In this document: positions 7,826-15,753 of the stretch, one piece after another
Layout of the letters: every line of letters begins with the position of its first letter
Numbering within the stretch: position 1 is the first letter of the stretch
Source of the DNA: Paenirhodobacter hankyongi
Lineage (GTDB): Bacteria > Pseudomonadota > Alphaproteobacteria > Rhodobacterales > Rhodobacteraceae
DNA length: 48,264 nucleotides
Direction of reading: 5' to 3'
Assembly: GCF_003664585.1 (NCBI RefSeq)
Contig: NZ_RCHI01000024.1
Location: 1 to 48,264 of the forward strand
The notes under the pieces: generated by a model
Seen by the model: the letters and a program-made list of their open reading frames with translations, nothing else
Database searches by the model: none
Told to the model about the DNA's origin: nothing
Program-made: the position numbers and the translations under genes

Positions 7826-7853
7826 TCTACGCGCGACGTGCGGGATCGGATCA
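7826..7853 (-). promoter_or_regulatory. RpoE (sigma-E)-type promoter for folE-DUF2177
   Basis: On the minus strand TGATCC (7853-7848), 18 bases, then TAGA (7829-7826), with CG before TA exactly as at rpoE. It lies in the gap between the racemase-like gene and folE. The leader 7680-7820 is GC-rich with several short inverted repeats; I could not assign a known riboswitch. Confidence 0.7.
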
Positions 7854-7932
7854 TTCGACAGCCGGCGCAGTGTCGGCCGGCGAGGCAGGCCCGATCGCGG
7901 CGTGGTCGGCCCGCGCCGCGATCGGGGCGCGC

Positions 7933-8613
7933 TCAGGGGGCAATCAGCCTGGCGCCGTCGAGGATCGAGACCACCGGGCGGCCGGTCGCGGCGCGCAGCT
8001 GTGCGGCATAGGGAGGCAGGTTGCCGCATTCGAGCACGATCGCGCCGATCTCGGGGGTCCGGGCCACCAGGGCGCGGCCGGCGGCGCAGACCGCCGCGCC
8101 GATGCGCGCGGGATCGAGGCTTTCGGCCTGCGCGGATTTCGCCGCAAGGAAGGTCGCGGCAAAGACCGGGTCGGTGTCCATCCCGGCGATCCGCACCTGA
8201 TCGGGCGTGCAGCCCGCCGCCGCAAGGGCCGCGGGGCCGAGGCTTGCGCGCGAGGCGGTGAGGATGCCGACCGGCCGCCCGCCGGTCAGGCTGCGCACCA
8301 TCGGCACCAGCGCGAGCCCCGAGAGCAGCACCGGCACCCGCACCGCGCGGGCGATCTCGGCCTGGACCGAGATCAGGAAGCCGCAGGTCGAGGTGATCAG
8401 CACCGCGCCCTCGGCCTCGAGCGCCTGCGCCGCGGCGATGAAGCGCGCGACGATCTCGGGCGTCGGGCGGCCGTCGCGCACCACCTCGGGGCTGCTGACG
8501 CCCTCGATCACCCGCAGCCGGGCGGGCAGGTGATAGCTGCCGACATTGCCGGCATCGCCCGGAATGCGCGGGAAGCGGGTGTCGAGGCTCAGGATTCCGA
8601 TGAAGGCAGGCAT
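7933..8613 (-). CDS. Aspartate/glutamate racemase superfamily protein
   Basis: A 226-residue protein of the Asp/Glu/hydantoin racemase superfamily. The two catalytic cysteines are in place: C77 in TSTCGFL and C196 in LECGNLPPY. Members racemise amino acids or hydantoins, or decarboxylate arylmalonates, without a cofactor through a two-cysteine mechanism. It is the last gene of the minus-strand amino acid island and overlaps the preceding transporter gene by 25 bp, so it is surely co-transcribed. A racemase fits a locus that also encodes a D-amino acid dehydrogenase and an L-amino acid oxidase-like enzyme. The substrate is not readable from sequence. Confidence 0.82.
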   Translation of the reverse strand: MPAFIGILSLDTRFPRIPGDAGNVGSYHLPARLRVIEGVSSPEVVRDGRPTPEIVARFIAAAQALEAEGAVLITSTCGFLISVQAEIARAVRVPVLLSGLALVPMVRSLTGGRPVGILTASRASLGPAALAAAGCTPDQVRIAGMDTDPVFAATFLAAKSAQAESLDPARIGAAVCAAGRALVARTPEIGAIVLECGNLPPYAAQLRAATGRPVVSILDGARLIAP

Positions 8614-9539
8614 CTGCGGGGGACCGTGTCGAGAAGCGAAAGCAGGAAGGGCGTGGCGTAGATCGGGATCTGCGCGAGCGCGACGAAGAGGCTGATGGTC
8701 GGGTCGTGCGGCAGCGCGGCGAGCAGGACCGAGATGTTGCGATTGCCGAAGACGAGGCCGAGGCTTGCGGCCGTGGGCCGGGGCAGGGCGGTGCCGGCAA
8801 GCGCACGCGCCACGAGGTTGCCGCCGAGGTTCAGCGTGACGGCAAGGCCGGCAAGCAGCAGCGCCCGCCCCGGGGCGGCCAGCACCTGCGCGCCCACCCC
8901 GTCGAGCAGCGGGAAGAGGAAGGCGAGCATGATCAGCGTGCCGATCCCGTCGAAGGCGCGGGCCCGGGCCCCGATCCGGGCGGCGCCCAGCCCCGCGCGC
9001 AGCGCGGTGCCGATCGCGATGCCGCCCACGAGCATCGCCAGGACCTTGAGCGCGATCCGGGCAGGATCGATGCCGCCCGCCGCGACGAGCCAGAAGCTCG
9101 CCGGCACCAGCAGCGGCGAGAGCAGTGTGCCAAGCAGGGTGAAGCCAAGCGCAAGCCGCGCGTCATAGCCGAGCATCAGCGCGAGGTTCGGCGCCGAGCT
9201 GAGCGGCGGCGCCGCGGCGAAGACGAGCAGCACCAGCAGGACCGGCGCGGCGAGGCCGAGCTCCTGCCCGGCGCGGGTCAGCGCAAAGGCGAGGACCGGC
9301 TGGAACAGGACCAGCGCCGCGATCAGCGGCAGCGCCCTGCCGGGGCGGGTGAGGTCGCGCAGGGTGGCGCGCAGATCGACGCGGGCGACGGCCAGGCCGA
9401 TCAGCAGCGCGACGAGCCAGGGCAGGGCGGGGGCCAGCGCGCCGCCGCTCGAGGGCAGGAAGGGCACCGCGACAAGGCCCGCGGGCAGGATCAGCCGGGC
9501 GTGCCGGCCGATCCATTCGAGAGGGGCGAGGGGGCTCAA
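8589..9539 (-). CDS. Bile acid:sodium symporter (BASS) family-like transporter
   Basis: A 316-residue integral membrane protein with about ten hydrophobic helices. SLGLVFGNRNISVLLAALP (about 263-281) and the paired broken-helix pattern resemble BASS/ASBT transporters, which move organic anions such as bile acids, pyruvate or pantothenate with Na+. The only start before the first helix is TTG at 9539, overlapping the stop of the TRAP permease (TTGA), so translation is probably coupled. It is a second transporter in the island, perhaps an exporter or an uptake route for the 2-oxo or 2-hydroxy acids formed here (inference). Confidence 0.7.
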   Translation of the reverse strand: MSPLAPLEWIGRHARLILPAGLVAVPFLPSSGGALAPALPWLVALLIGLAVARVDLRATLRDLTRPGRALPLIAALVLFQPVLAFALTRAGQELGLAAPVLLVLLVFAAAPPLSSAPNLALMLGYDARLALGFTLLGTLLSPLLVPASFWLVAAGGIDPARIALKVLAMLVGGIAIGTALRAGLGAARIGARARAFDGIGTLIMLAFLFPLLDGVGAQVLAAPGRALLLAGLAVTLNLGGNLVARALAGTALPRPTAASLGLVFGNRNISVLLAALPHDPTISLFVALAQIPIYATPFLLSLLDTVPRRCLPSSES

Positions 9540-11446
9540 TTCCCCGCCTGCTTGATCACCTCGGGCAGCCAGGTGGCCAGCCCCGGGAACACCACCAGGA
9601 CGCCCACCATCAGGATCATGATCGCGAACATCGGCAGCGCCGTGCGCGCGATATAGCCCATGTCGTGGCGCGTCATCCCCTGCAGCACGAAGAGGTTGAA
9701 GCCGACCGGCGGGGTGATCTGCGCCATCTCGACGACGACGACGATGAAGATGCCGAACCAGATCAGGTCGATCCCGGCCGCGCGGATCATCGGCTCGATG
9801 ATCGCCATCGTCAGCACCACCGCCGAGATCCCGTCAAGGAACATGCCGATGATGATGTAGAAGACGGTGAGCGCCGCGATCAGCGCCACCGGCGACAGGT
9901 GCATCGTGGCGATCCAGCCCGCCAGCGCACGCGGTACGCCGGTGAAGCCCATCGACAGGGTGAGGAAGCTTGCCCCCATCAGGATCAGCGCGATCATCGC
10001 CGAGGTGCGCACCGCACCGAGCAGGCTGTCGCGGAACGAGACCCAGCTCATCGAGCCCTGCAGCCCGGCCAGCGCCAGCGCGCCGACGACGCCGAAGGCC
10101 GCGGCCTCGGTCGCGGTGGCAATCCCCACATACATCGAGCCGATCACCAGCACGATCAGCGCGATCACCGGCAGCAGCAGGACCGAGTTGCGCAGCTTCG
10201 CGGCAAGGCTCATCCGCGGCTCGGGGGCGGGGACCTGATCGCGGCGGATGACCGACCAGAGCGCGATATAGCCCATGAAGAGCCCGGCCAGCACGAGCCC
10301 CGGCAGCACGCCCGCCATGAACAGGCTGGTGACGCTTTCGCGCACGCTCACGCCATAGACGATCAGTGTCATCGAGGGCGGGATCATCAGGCCGAGGGTG
10401 GCGGCGCCGGCCAGGGTGCCGACGATCATGAACTCGGGGTAGCCGCGCCGGCGCAGCTCGGGGATCGACATCTTGCCGACCGTGGTCAGTGTCGCGGCCG
10501 AGGACCCGGAGACAGCGGCAAAGACGGTGCAGCCGACGACATTGGTGTGCAAAAGCCCGCCCGGAAAGCGCGAGAGCCAGGGCGCGAGCCCCTTGAACAT
10601 GTTTTCCGACAGCTTCGTGCGATAGAGGATCTCGCCCATCCAGATGAACAGCGGCAGCGAGGTCAGCGTCCAGCTCGAGGCGCTGGTCCAGACGGTGATC
10701 GCCATCGAGCTGCCGGGATTGCGCGAGGTGAAGCCGAGCATGCCGATATAGGCCACCCCCATCAGCGCCAGCCCGACCCAGAGCCCCGAGCCGAGCAGGA
10801 CGAACATCACGAAGAGGAAGACGCCGATCTTCAGCCCGGTCGCGTCGCGGTCGAAGCCGGTCATCGCGTGCAGCGCGCCCCAGACGACGAGCAGGCTCAG
10901 CCCGAACAGCACGATCCGCGCCAGACGGCCGGCGAACATGTCGCGCGGCGGCGGGATCAGCGGGCTGTCGGCGCCATAGCTGTCGGTGAACAGCACCCGC
11001 AGGAGGTTGTCGATCAGCGCAAGCGCGAAGATCACCGCGCCGACTGCCATGGCGATCTGCGGGATCCACAGCGGCGTGCCGTCCTGGCCCTGCGAGACGT
11101 CGTTGAACTTCGCACTCAGGAGCGGCGTGCGCACCGCATACCAGGCGAAGAACAGCGCGATCACCGAGCCGAGCGCATAGCACCAGATCTCGACGCCGCG
11201 GCGCCAGTGCCCGGCGCGGTCGACGAACAGGCTGACGCGGATGTGCTCGTTGCGGGTGAAGGTATAGGCGAGGCCCAGGAAGGACGCGGTGGCCATCGCA
11301 TAGCCGGCATAATTCGTCCCGCCCGGCAGCAGCAGGCCGAGCCAGCGCGCGACCATCTGCGCGATAACGAGGAGCAGGATCGCGACCAGGGCGATTGCCG
11401 CCCCGGCGCCTGAAGTTTTGTAGAGCCTGTCGAGGAGGGATCTCAT
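9536..11446 (-). CDS. TRAP transporter fused DctQ-DctM permease
   Basis: A 636-residue membrane protein joining the small DctQ subunit (about 1-165, four helices) to the large DctM subunit (about 190-630, multiple helices). DctM features include GCTVFAAVSGSSAATLTTVG, GTLAGAATLGLMIPPSM and VEMAQITPPVGFNLFVLQG. TRAP transporters use Na+ gradients and a periplasmic binding protein to import organic or amino acids. The ATG at 11446 (MRSLLDRLYK) leaves a 103-bp gap to dctP that contains stem-loops. An earlier in-frame ATG at 11506 would put them inside the gene and has no better ribosome-binding site. Fused QM permeases are known but less common than separate subunits. Confidence 0.93.
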   Translation of the reverse strand: MRSLLDRLYKTSGAGAAIALVAILLLVIAQMVARWLGLLLPGGTNYAGYAMATASFLGLAYTFTRNEHIRVSLFVDRAGHWRRGVEIWCYALGSVIALFFAWYAVRTPLLSAKFNDVSQGQDGTPLWIPQIAMAVGAVIFALALIDNLLRVLFTDSYGADSPLIPPPRDMFAGRLARIVLFGLSLLVVWGALHAMTGFDRDATGLKIGVFLFVMFVLLGSGLWVGLALMGVAYIGMLGFTSRNPGSSMAITVWTSASSWTLTSLPLFIWMGEILYRTKLSENMFKGLAPWLSRFPGGLLHTNVVGCTVFAAVSGSSAATLTTVGKMSIPELRRRGYPEFMIVGTLAGAATLGLMIPPSMTLIVYGVSVRESVTSLFMAGVLPGLVLAGLFMGYIALWSVIRRDQVPAPEPRMSLAAKLRNSVLLLPVIALIVLVIGSMYVGIATATEAAAFGVVGALALAGLQGSMSWVSFRDSLLGAVRTSAMIALILMGASFLTLSMGFTGVPRALAGWIATMHLSPVALIAALTVFYIIIGMFLDGISAVVLTMAIIEPMIRAAGIDLIWFGIFIVVVVEMAQITPPVGFNLFVLQGMTRHDMGYIARTALPMFAIMILMVGVLVVFPGLATWLPEVIKQAGN

Positions 11447-11460
11447 GGGCAATGCCTGGA

Positions 11461-11542
11461 CCCGGCGCAGAGCCGGGCGCGAAAGGAGGGGGAGGGAGAG
11501 GGACATGGCAGCATGGCGCGCCCCCGCGGCTGCGGAGGGCGC
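11461..11542 (-). other. Stem-loop region between dctP and dctQM
   Basis: CCCGGC-GCAGA-GCCGGG at 11461-11477 and a larger imperfect GCGCCC...GGGCGC stem at about 11518-11542. Neither has a T run on the minus strand. Stem-loops after the binding-protein gene commonly stabilise its mRNA and lower permease expression; here that is inference. Confidence 0.5.
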
Positions 11543-11549
11543 TTCCGGC

Positions 11550-12527
11550 TCAGTGGGCGCTGTAGGCGTCGAGGATCGCCTTGCCGTCTGCGCCGGTCTG
11601 CGCCAGCCAGTCGGCGGTCATCGTGTCGCCGATCGTCGTCAGTCCGGCGGCGAGTTCCGGCGAGGGATCGGCGATGGTCATGCCGTTGTCTCCCAGCGTC
11701 TTGACGAAGCCGTCGGCCAGGCTCTCTGCCTCTTTCGTGCCGCGGGTCTGGGCGGTCTCGGCGGCGGAGGTGACGCAGGCCTGCACCTCGGCGGGCAGCG
11801 CCGCGAAAGCCTCGGTGTTGACGAAGACGGTGTTGCGCGGCAGCCAGGCCTTCACGTCGTAGAAGTGGCTCATGTCCTCCCAGACCTTCTCGTCGACACC
11901 GGTCGAGCCCGAGGAGATCATCGAGGCGACGACGCCGGTGGCGAGCGCCTGTTTCAGCTCCGAGGCCTCGATCTGCGTCGGGATCATCCCCGCCAGCTCG
12001 GCGACGCGGGCGGTGGTGGCGTTGTAGGCGCGGAACTTGACCCCCTTCATGTCGGCGACGGAGTTGATCTGCTTGTCGAAATACATCCCCTGCGCCGGCC
12101 ACGGCACAGAGTAGAGCAGGGTCAGCCCCTGTGCCGCCAGCACCTTCGATAGCACCGGCTTCGCCGCGTCGCGCAGCTTGTCCGAAGCCTCGAAGGAGGA
12201 GGCGAGGAAGGGCACCGAGTCATAGGCGAAGATCGGGTTCTCGTTCGCATGGGCCGACAGCAGCCGCTCGCCGATCTGCGCCTCGCCCATCTGCACCGCG
12301 CGTTTGATCTCGTCGCCCTTGAACAGCGAGCCGCCCGGATGGACGGTGATCTCGAGCGCGCCGCCCGAGCAGGCCTTCACGTCCTCGGCGAAGGTCACGT
12401 CGTTCTTCGTCTGGTAGTTGTCGGCGGGGTAGGCGACCGGCATGTCCCAGCTTTCGGCATGGGCGGCGGTGATCATCGCCGAGGCCAGCAAGACGGAGGG
12501 AAGCAGGGCGGGGAGGAGGGGTTTCAT
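11550..12527 (-). CDS. TRAP transporter solute-binding protein (DctP family)
   Basis: A 325-residue periplasmic binding protein with a signal peptide (residues 1-24, ending TAAHA) and the DctP fold. KGVKFRAYNATTARVAELAG (about 162-181) contains the conserved Arg that grips the ligand carboxylate, followed by GMIPTQIEASELKQAL. It delivers an organic or amino acid to DctQM. The gene is preceded by a 17-bp inverted repeat (12634-12650) matching one beside the divergent LysR gene, so its operon may have its own regulated promoter inside the island. The ligand is unknown; a 2-oxo acid or amino acid is suggested by the neighbours. Confidence 0.9.
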   Translation of the reverse strand: MKPLLPALLPSVLLASAMITAAHAESWDMPVAYPADNYQTKNDVTFAEDVKACSGGALEITVHPGGSLFKGDEIKRAVQMGEAQIGERLLSAHANENPIFAYDSVPFLASSFEASDKLRDAAKPVLSKVLAAQGLTLLYSVPWPAQGMYFDKQINSVADMKGVKFRAYNATTARVAELAGMIPTQIEASELKQALATGVVASMISSGSTGVDEKVWEDMSHFYDVKAWLPRNTVFVNTEAFAALPAEVQACVTSAAETAQTRGTKEAESLADGFVKTLGDNGMTIADPSPELAAGLTTIGDTMTADWLAQTGADGKAILDAYSAH

Positions 12528-12633
12528 CGGGGGATCTCTCTGTTGGTCATTGTTCTGTTGGGGCGTTGGCCGCCCTTCTTCTCAGTGTTGTCAGAAACGG
12601 GCGGGCGCGCCCATTTCCGAAAATTTGCGCGTG

Positions 12634-12650
12634 CATGACGAAAAGTCATG
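12634..12650. promoter_or_regulatory. Dyad operator candidate upstream of dctP
   Basis: CATGAC-GAAAA-GTCATG is a perfect 6-bp inverted repeat with a 5-bp AT spacer, overlapping the stop codon of the upstream flavoprotein gene. Its reverse complement (CATGACTTTTCGTCATG) matches 15 of 17 bases of the element at 19561-19577 in front of the divergent LysR gene. Confidence 0.6.
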
Positions 12651-14316
12651 GGTGTGATGAGTGCGAGGCCGGGTCCGGCAGGGCGACGGGGCCCAGCTCG
12701 GGGTAAAGATCGCCGGGGCCGGGGTTGCCGGGGGCAGAGGCGCCGCCGAGATGGGTCATGATCCCCCAGACCGCGTTCAGCGCCGTCTGCACCGCGCCCT
12801 CGACCCAGGCCGGCGTCCAGCTGATGCCGTCGCCTGCCAGGAAGAGGCCACGCTGATGCGCGGGCATCCGGTCCTGCATGAAATGGCCATAGACGCGGTG
12901 GTTGTAACGGTAATGGCCGGGCAGCGCGCCCTTGAAGGCGCCGAGGAAGTTCTCGTCCGCCTCCCAGCTCACGCAGATCGGATTGCCGCGGATATGGGCG
13001 GCGATGTCGACGCCCGGATAGATCTGGCCAAGCGCCTTCAGCGCCAGATCGACCCGCTTCTCGGCCGAGAGCGGCAGCACTTTCAGCGCGTCGGTCATCC
13101 ACGAATAGCTGAGGCAGATCACCCCGGGCCGGTCGTCGCCATTGTCGAAGAAATAGGTGCCGCGGGTGAGCCGGTCGGTCAGCGTCATCGACATCACCGG
13201 CCGCCCGGTCGCCGGGTCGATGTCGTTCCAGAACGGCCGGTCGGTCATCACGAAGGTCTTCGCGGCCTGCATGTAACGGGTGCGGTCGAGCGCCATCCAG
13301 ACCTTCTGGTCGAACAGCCGCTCGTCGGTGTCGATCGCGGTGGTCAGCAGGTGGCTGTGGCAGGTGACCAGCACCGCGTCATAGCCCTCGGCGTTGCCCC
13401 ATTGATCGGTGACGGTGATCCGCCCGGCGCCGTCGCGCGCCAGCGCCACCGCACGCGACCGCGTCGCGCCGCCGTTCAGCGCGGCAAGCGAGGTGCCCTC
13501 GGGCCAATGCGCGCAGGGCGGGCAGGCGCGCCACAGCCGGTGCAGCACCTGCTCGACTCCGCCCTCGACGAAATGCTGGTCGTCGTCGAGGCCCAGAAGG
13601 TTCACCCGCAGGATCTCGAGCATCGAGTTCGGAAAGTCGCTGTCCCAGCCGCCGGTGCCGAAGCCGACCTGGCCGAAGACCTCGCGGTGGCGGAAGTCGA
13701 GCGCGCCGAAGGCCTCGGAGCCGGCGATGAAATCGTAGAAGGTGCGCTCGTCCCAGGCGGCGACGAGCGGGTTCCACAGCGTCTTGATCCGGGCGGTGTC
13801 GCGCGCCCGGATCGCCGCCTGCAGCTCGGGGAAGGCCGCCTGATCGGCGAGCGCGCGGTCATAGGCCGCGGCGATCTCGCGATAAAGCGGCGGCAGATCG
13901 TAGAGGCTGCGGGCAAAAAGCGTTTCGCCCTCGAGGTCGATCACTGTCGAGCCGGCGGCGCGGCTGAGCGGGTTCGGGAAGGGGCGCGCACGGGCGCCGA
14001 CCATGTCGAGGTAATGGAAGAAGCCGCGCGAGGAGGCGGGAAAGCGCATCCCGCCAAGCTCGGCCACGATGCCGTCGCTGCCCTCGAACAGCTCGGAGCG
14101 CAGCCGGCCGCCGAAGCGTGCGGATTCATAGAGGATCGGGCGCAGGCCAAGCTTCATCAGCTCGAAGCCGGCGATGATCCCGGCCGCGCCCGCGCCGATG
14201 ATCGCGACGCGGGTGCCGGCGATGTCTGCGGGCAGCCGGCCGAGCCCTGCGGGATGGCGCAGCCAGTCGTCATAGGCGAAGGGGAAATCCGGGCCGAAGG
14301 CGGTGATCGCGGTCAT
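12646..14316 (-). CDS. FAD-dependent amine/amino acid oxidase, tryptophan 2-monooxygenase-like
   Basis: A 556-residue flavoprotein with RVAIIGAGAAGIIAGFELM (36-54), the ESARFGGRLRSE dinucleotide segment, ELGGMRFPASSRGF (about 86-99), and a C-terminal FAD closure GLFLAGDGISWTPAWVEGA. Length and these motifs resemble bacterial tryptophan 2-monooxygenase (IaaM) and L-amino acid oxidases, which act on L-amino acids to give an amide or a 2-oxo acid. No amidase of the IaaH type lies nearby, so auxin synthesis is not supported; oxidation to a 2-oxo acid suits the neighbouring aminotransferase and hydroxyacid dehydrogenase better (inference). No signal peptide. CAGGAG precedes the ATG at a good distance. 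Confidence 0.8.
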   Translation of the reverse strand: MTAITAFGPDFPFAYDDWLRHPAGLGRLPADIAGTRVAIIGAGAAGIIAGFELMKLGLRPILYESARFGGRLRSELFEGSDGIVAELGGMRFPASSRGFFHYLDMVGARARPFPNPLSRAAGSTVIDLEGETLFARSLYDLPPLYREIAAAYDRALADQAAFPELQAAIRARDTARIKTLWNPLVAAWDERTFYDFIAGSEAFGALDFRHREVFGQVGFGTGGWDSDFPNSMLEILRVNLLGLDDDQHFVEGGVEQVLHRLWRACPPCAHWPEGTSLAALNGGATRSRAVALARDGAGRITVTDQWGNAEGYDAVLVTCHSHLLTTAIDTDERLFDQKVWMALDRTRYMQAAKTFVMTDRPFWNDIDPATGRPVMSMTLTDRLTRGTYFFDNGDDRPGVICLSYSWMTDALKVLPLSAEKRVDLALKALGQIYPGVDIAAHIRGNPICVSWEADENFLGAFKGALPGHYRYNHRVYGHFMQDRMPAHQRGLFLAGDGISWTPAWVEGAVQTALNAVWGIMTHLGGASAPGNPGPGDLYPELGPVALPDPASHSSHP

Positions 14317-14331
14317 GGTGGCGCTCCTGAG

Positions 14332-15750
14332 TTACAGTCCGAGGCGATAGGCGAGGCTGACCGTTGCCGCGCCCAGAAGCAAGAGCAGCAAGGCATAGGG
14401 CAGGTTCCAGCGATGCGCGATCCGGCGCGAGGAGGTGGCGCAGAACCGTCCGGCAATCAGCGTCATCGCGCTGATCGGCGAGACGCAGATCGCCAGGCCC
14501 CAGCCGATGCAGAGCGCGAGGCCAAGCGCAACCGGATGCTCGAGGCCGAGCGGCGTGTGCCCGAGCAGCTGTGCCCCCATCACCACGACGATCGAATTCG
14601 GCAGGTAGACCGCTGCCGCGGCGGGCACGGCGACGAGGCAGGCGAGCGCGAGCGGCAACCCGGCAAAGCGGCTTCCGGCGAGCGCTTCCCACAGCGGCGA
14701 GGCCTGCAGCGCCAGCGACAGCACCGCGCCGATCACATTGGCCGACAGGAAGATCGCGCTTTCCGAACGCAGGTCGGCCAGCGCCGCCAGTGCTTGACCA
14801 AGCCGCGTGCCGAAGCCGTCCGCGGCATGGCGGCTTTCAAGCGCCAGCCAGATCAGCGCGAAGACCGGCAGCACGGTGACCGAGGCGATGGTGAAGCCGA
14901 CGCCAAGCCCGATATGGATCGCCCAGGTGGCGCCGAGCAGCCCGGCCGAGATCGCCAGCGTGACGGCAAGCGCCGCGCCCGAGCCTTGCAGATCCGCGGC
15001 GGGGGCGGCGTCACGCGGCATCCGCGCCTCGGCCGGCAGCAGCGGCCAGAGCGCGCCGATCGCCACCGCGACGGCCGAGAACAGGAAGGCTGCGCCGACA
15101 AGCCGCAGCGGCTCGAGCGCGGGCAGCCCGGCGCTGACGATGGCAAAGCCCAGCCCGATCGGCGACCAGATCGAGACCAGCGCCGCGCCGCGCATCGCCG
15201 CCATCACCATCGCGCGCCGCGCCGGGTCGCGGCTGACGTCGCGGCCGTCGCGCGGCTGGGTCAGGTCGCCGATCATCGCGATGATGCCGACGTTGAACAT
15301 CAGGCTCATGAAATGCGCACCGGCAAACAGCGCGGCAAAGCGGCGCCGCGGCGGGAAGGCGAGCAGGTATTCGGTCGCGGCGAGCGTGGTCTCGGCACGC
15401 CGCACCGGCTGGCGCAGCAGGCCCAGAACCATCATCAGCGCGGCAAAGCCGGTGCCCTGCACCAGCGCCGAGGCGAGCAGCCCCGGTGCCGTGGCGGGCG
15501 CCACCGCCAACGCCAGCGCGCCAAGCGCCGTGGCGAGCGCGAAGAAGACGCGCGCGAGCGGGATCAGCCGGCGCCACTGCGTCGCGATCCATACGACGGC
15601 CAGCGCCGCCGCCGCCCGCATCGGCCCGAGGTGATGCGAGAACGCGCCGACGACCAGGCACAGCAGCATCGCGATCTGCAGCCAGACCGCGGGCGGCAGG
15701 GCGGGCAGGGCAAGGGGGCGCGCGGGGGCGGGGCGTGTCTCGGGGGGCAT
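14332..15750 (-). CDS. Polytopic membrane protein, putative transporter
   Basis: A 472-residue protein with about 11-12 hydrophobic helices and no signal peptide or soluble domain. I do not recognise a family with confidence. VSIWSPIGLGFAIVSAGLP and CVSPISAMTLIAGRFCATS sit in two similar positions of the two halves and look like re-entrant transport loops of ion-transporter (IT) type carriers. It lies between the aminotransferase (3 bp away) and the amino acid oxidase (15 bp), so it is part of the operon and probably carries the same class of substrate. Transport function is inferred from architecture. Confidence 0.6.
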   Translation of the reverse strand: MPPETRPAPARPLALPALPPAVWLQIAMLLCLVVGAFSHHLGPMRAAAALAVVWIATQWRRLIPLARVFFALATALGALALAVAPATAPGLLASALVQGTGFAALMMVLGLLRQPVRRAETTLAATEYLLAFPPRRRFAALFAGAHFMSLMFNVGIIAMIGDLTQPRDGRDVSRDPARRAMVMAAMRGAALVSIWSPIGLGFAIVSAGLPALEPLRLVGAAFLFSAVAVAIGALWPLLPAEARMPRDAAPAADLQGSGAALAVTLAISAGLLGATWAIHIGLGVGFTIASVTVLPVFALIWLALESRHAADGFGTRLGQALAALADLRSESAIFLSANVIGAVLSLALQASPLWEALAGSRFAGLPLALACLVAVPAAAAVYLPNSIVVVMGAQLLGHTPLGLEHPVALGLALCIGWGLAICVSPISAMTLIAGRFCATSSRRIAHRWNLPYALLLLLLGAATVSLAYRLGL

Positions 15751-15753
15751 CGG

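Noticed and set aside
9665-11413. A 582-codon open frame opposite the TRAP permease
   Set aside because: Composition is His/Arg/Asp/Gln repeats typical of the strand opposite a membrane protein, and no ribosome-binding site or homology pattern is visible.
12646-14316. Indole-acetic acid biosynthesis locus
   Set aside because: Only an IaaM-like flavoprotein is present. No amidase lies nearby, and neighbouring genes point to general amino acid/oxo acid conversion.
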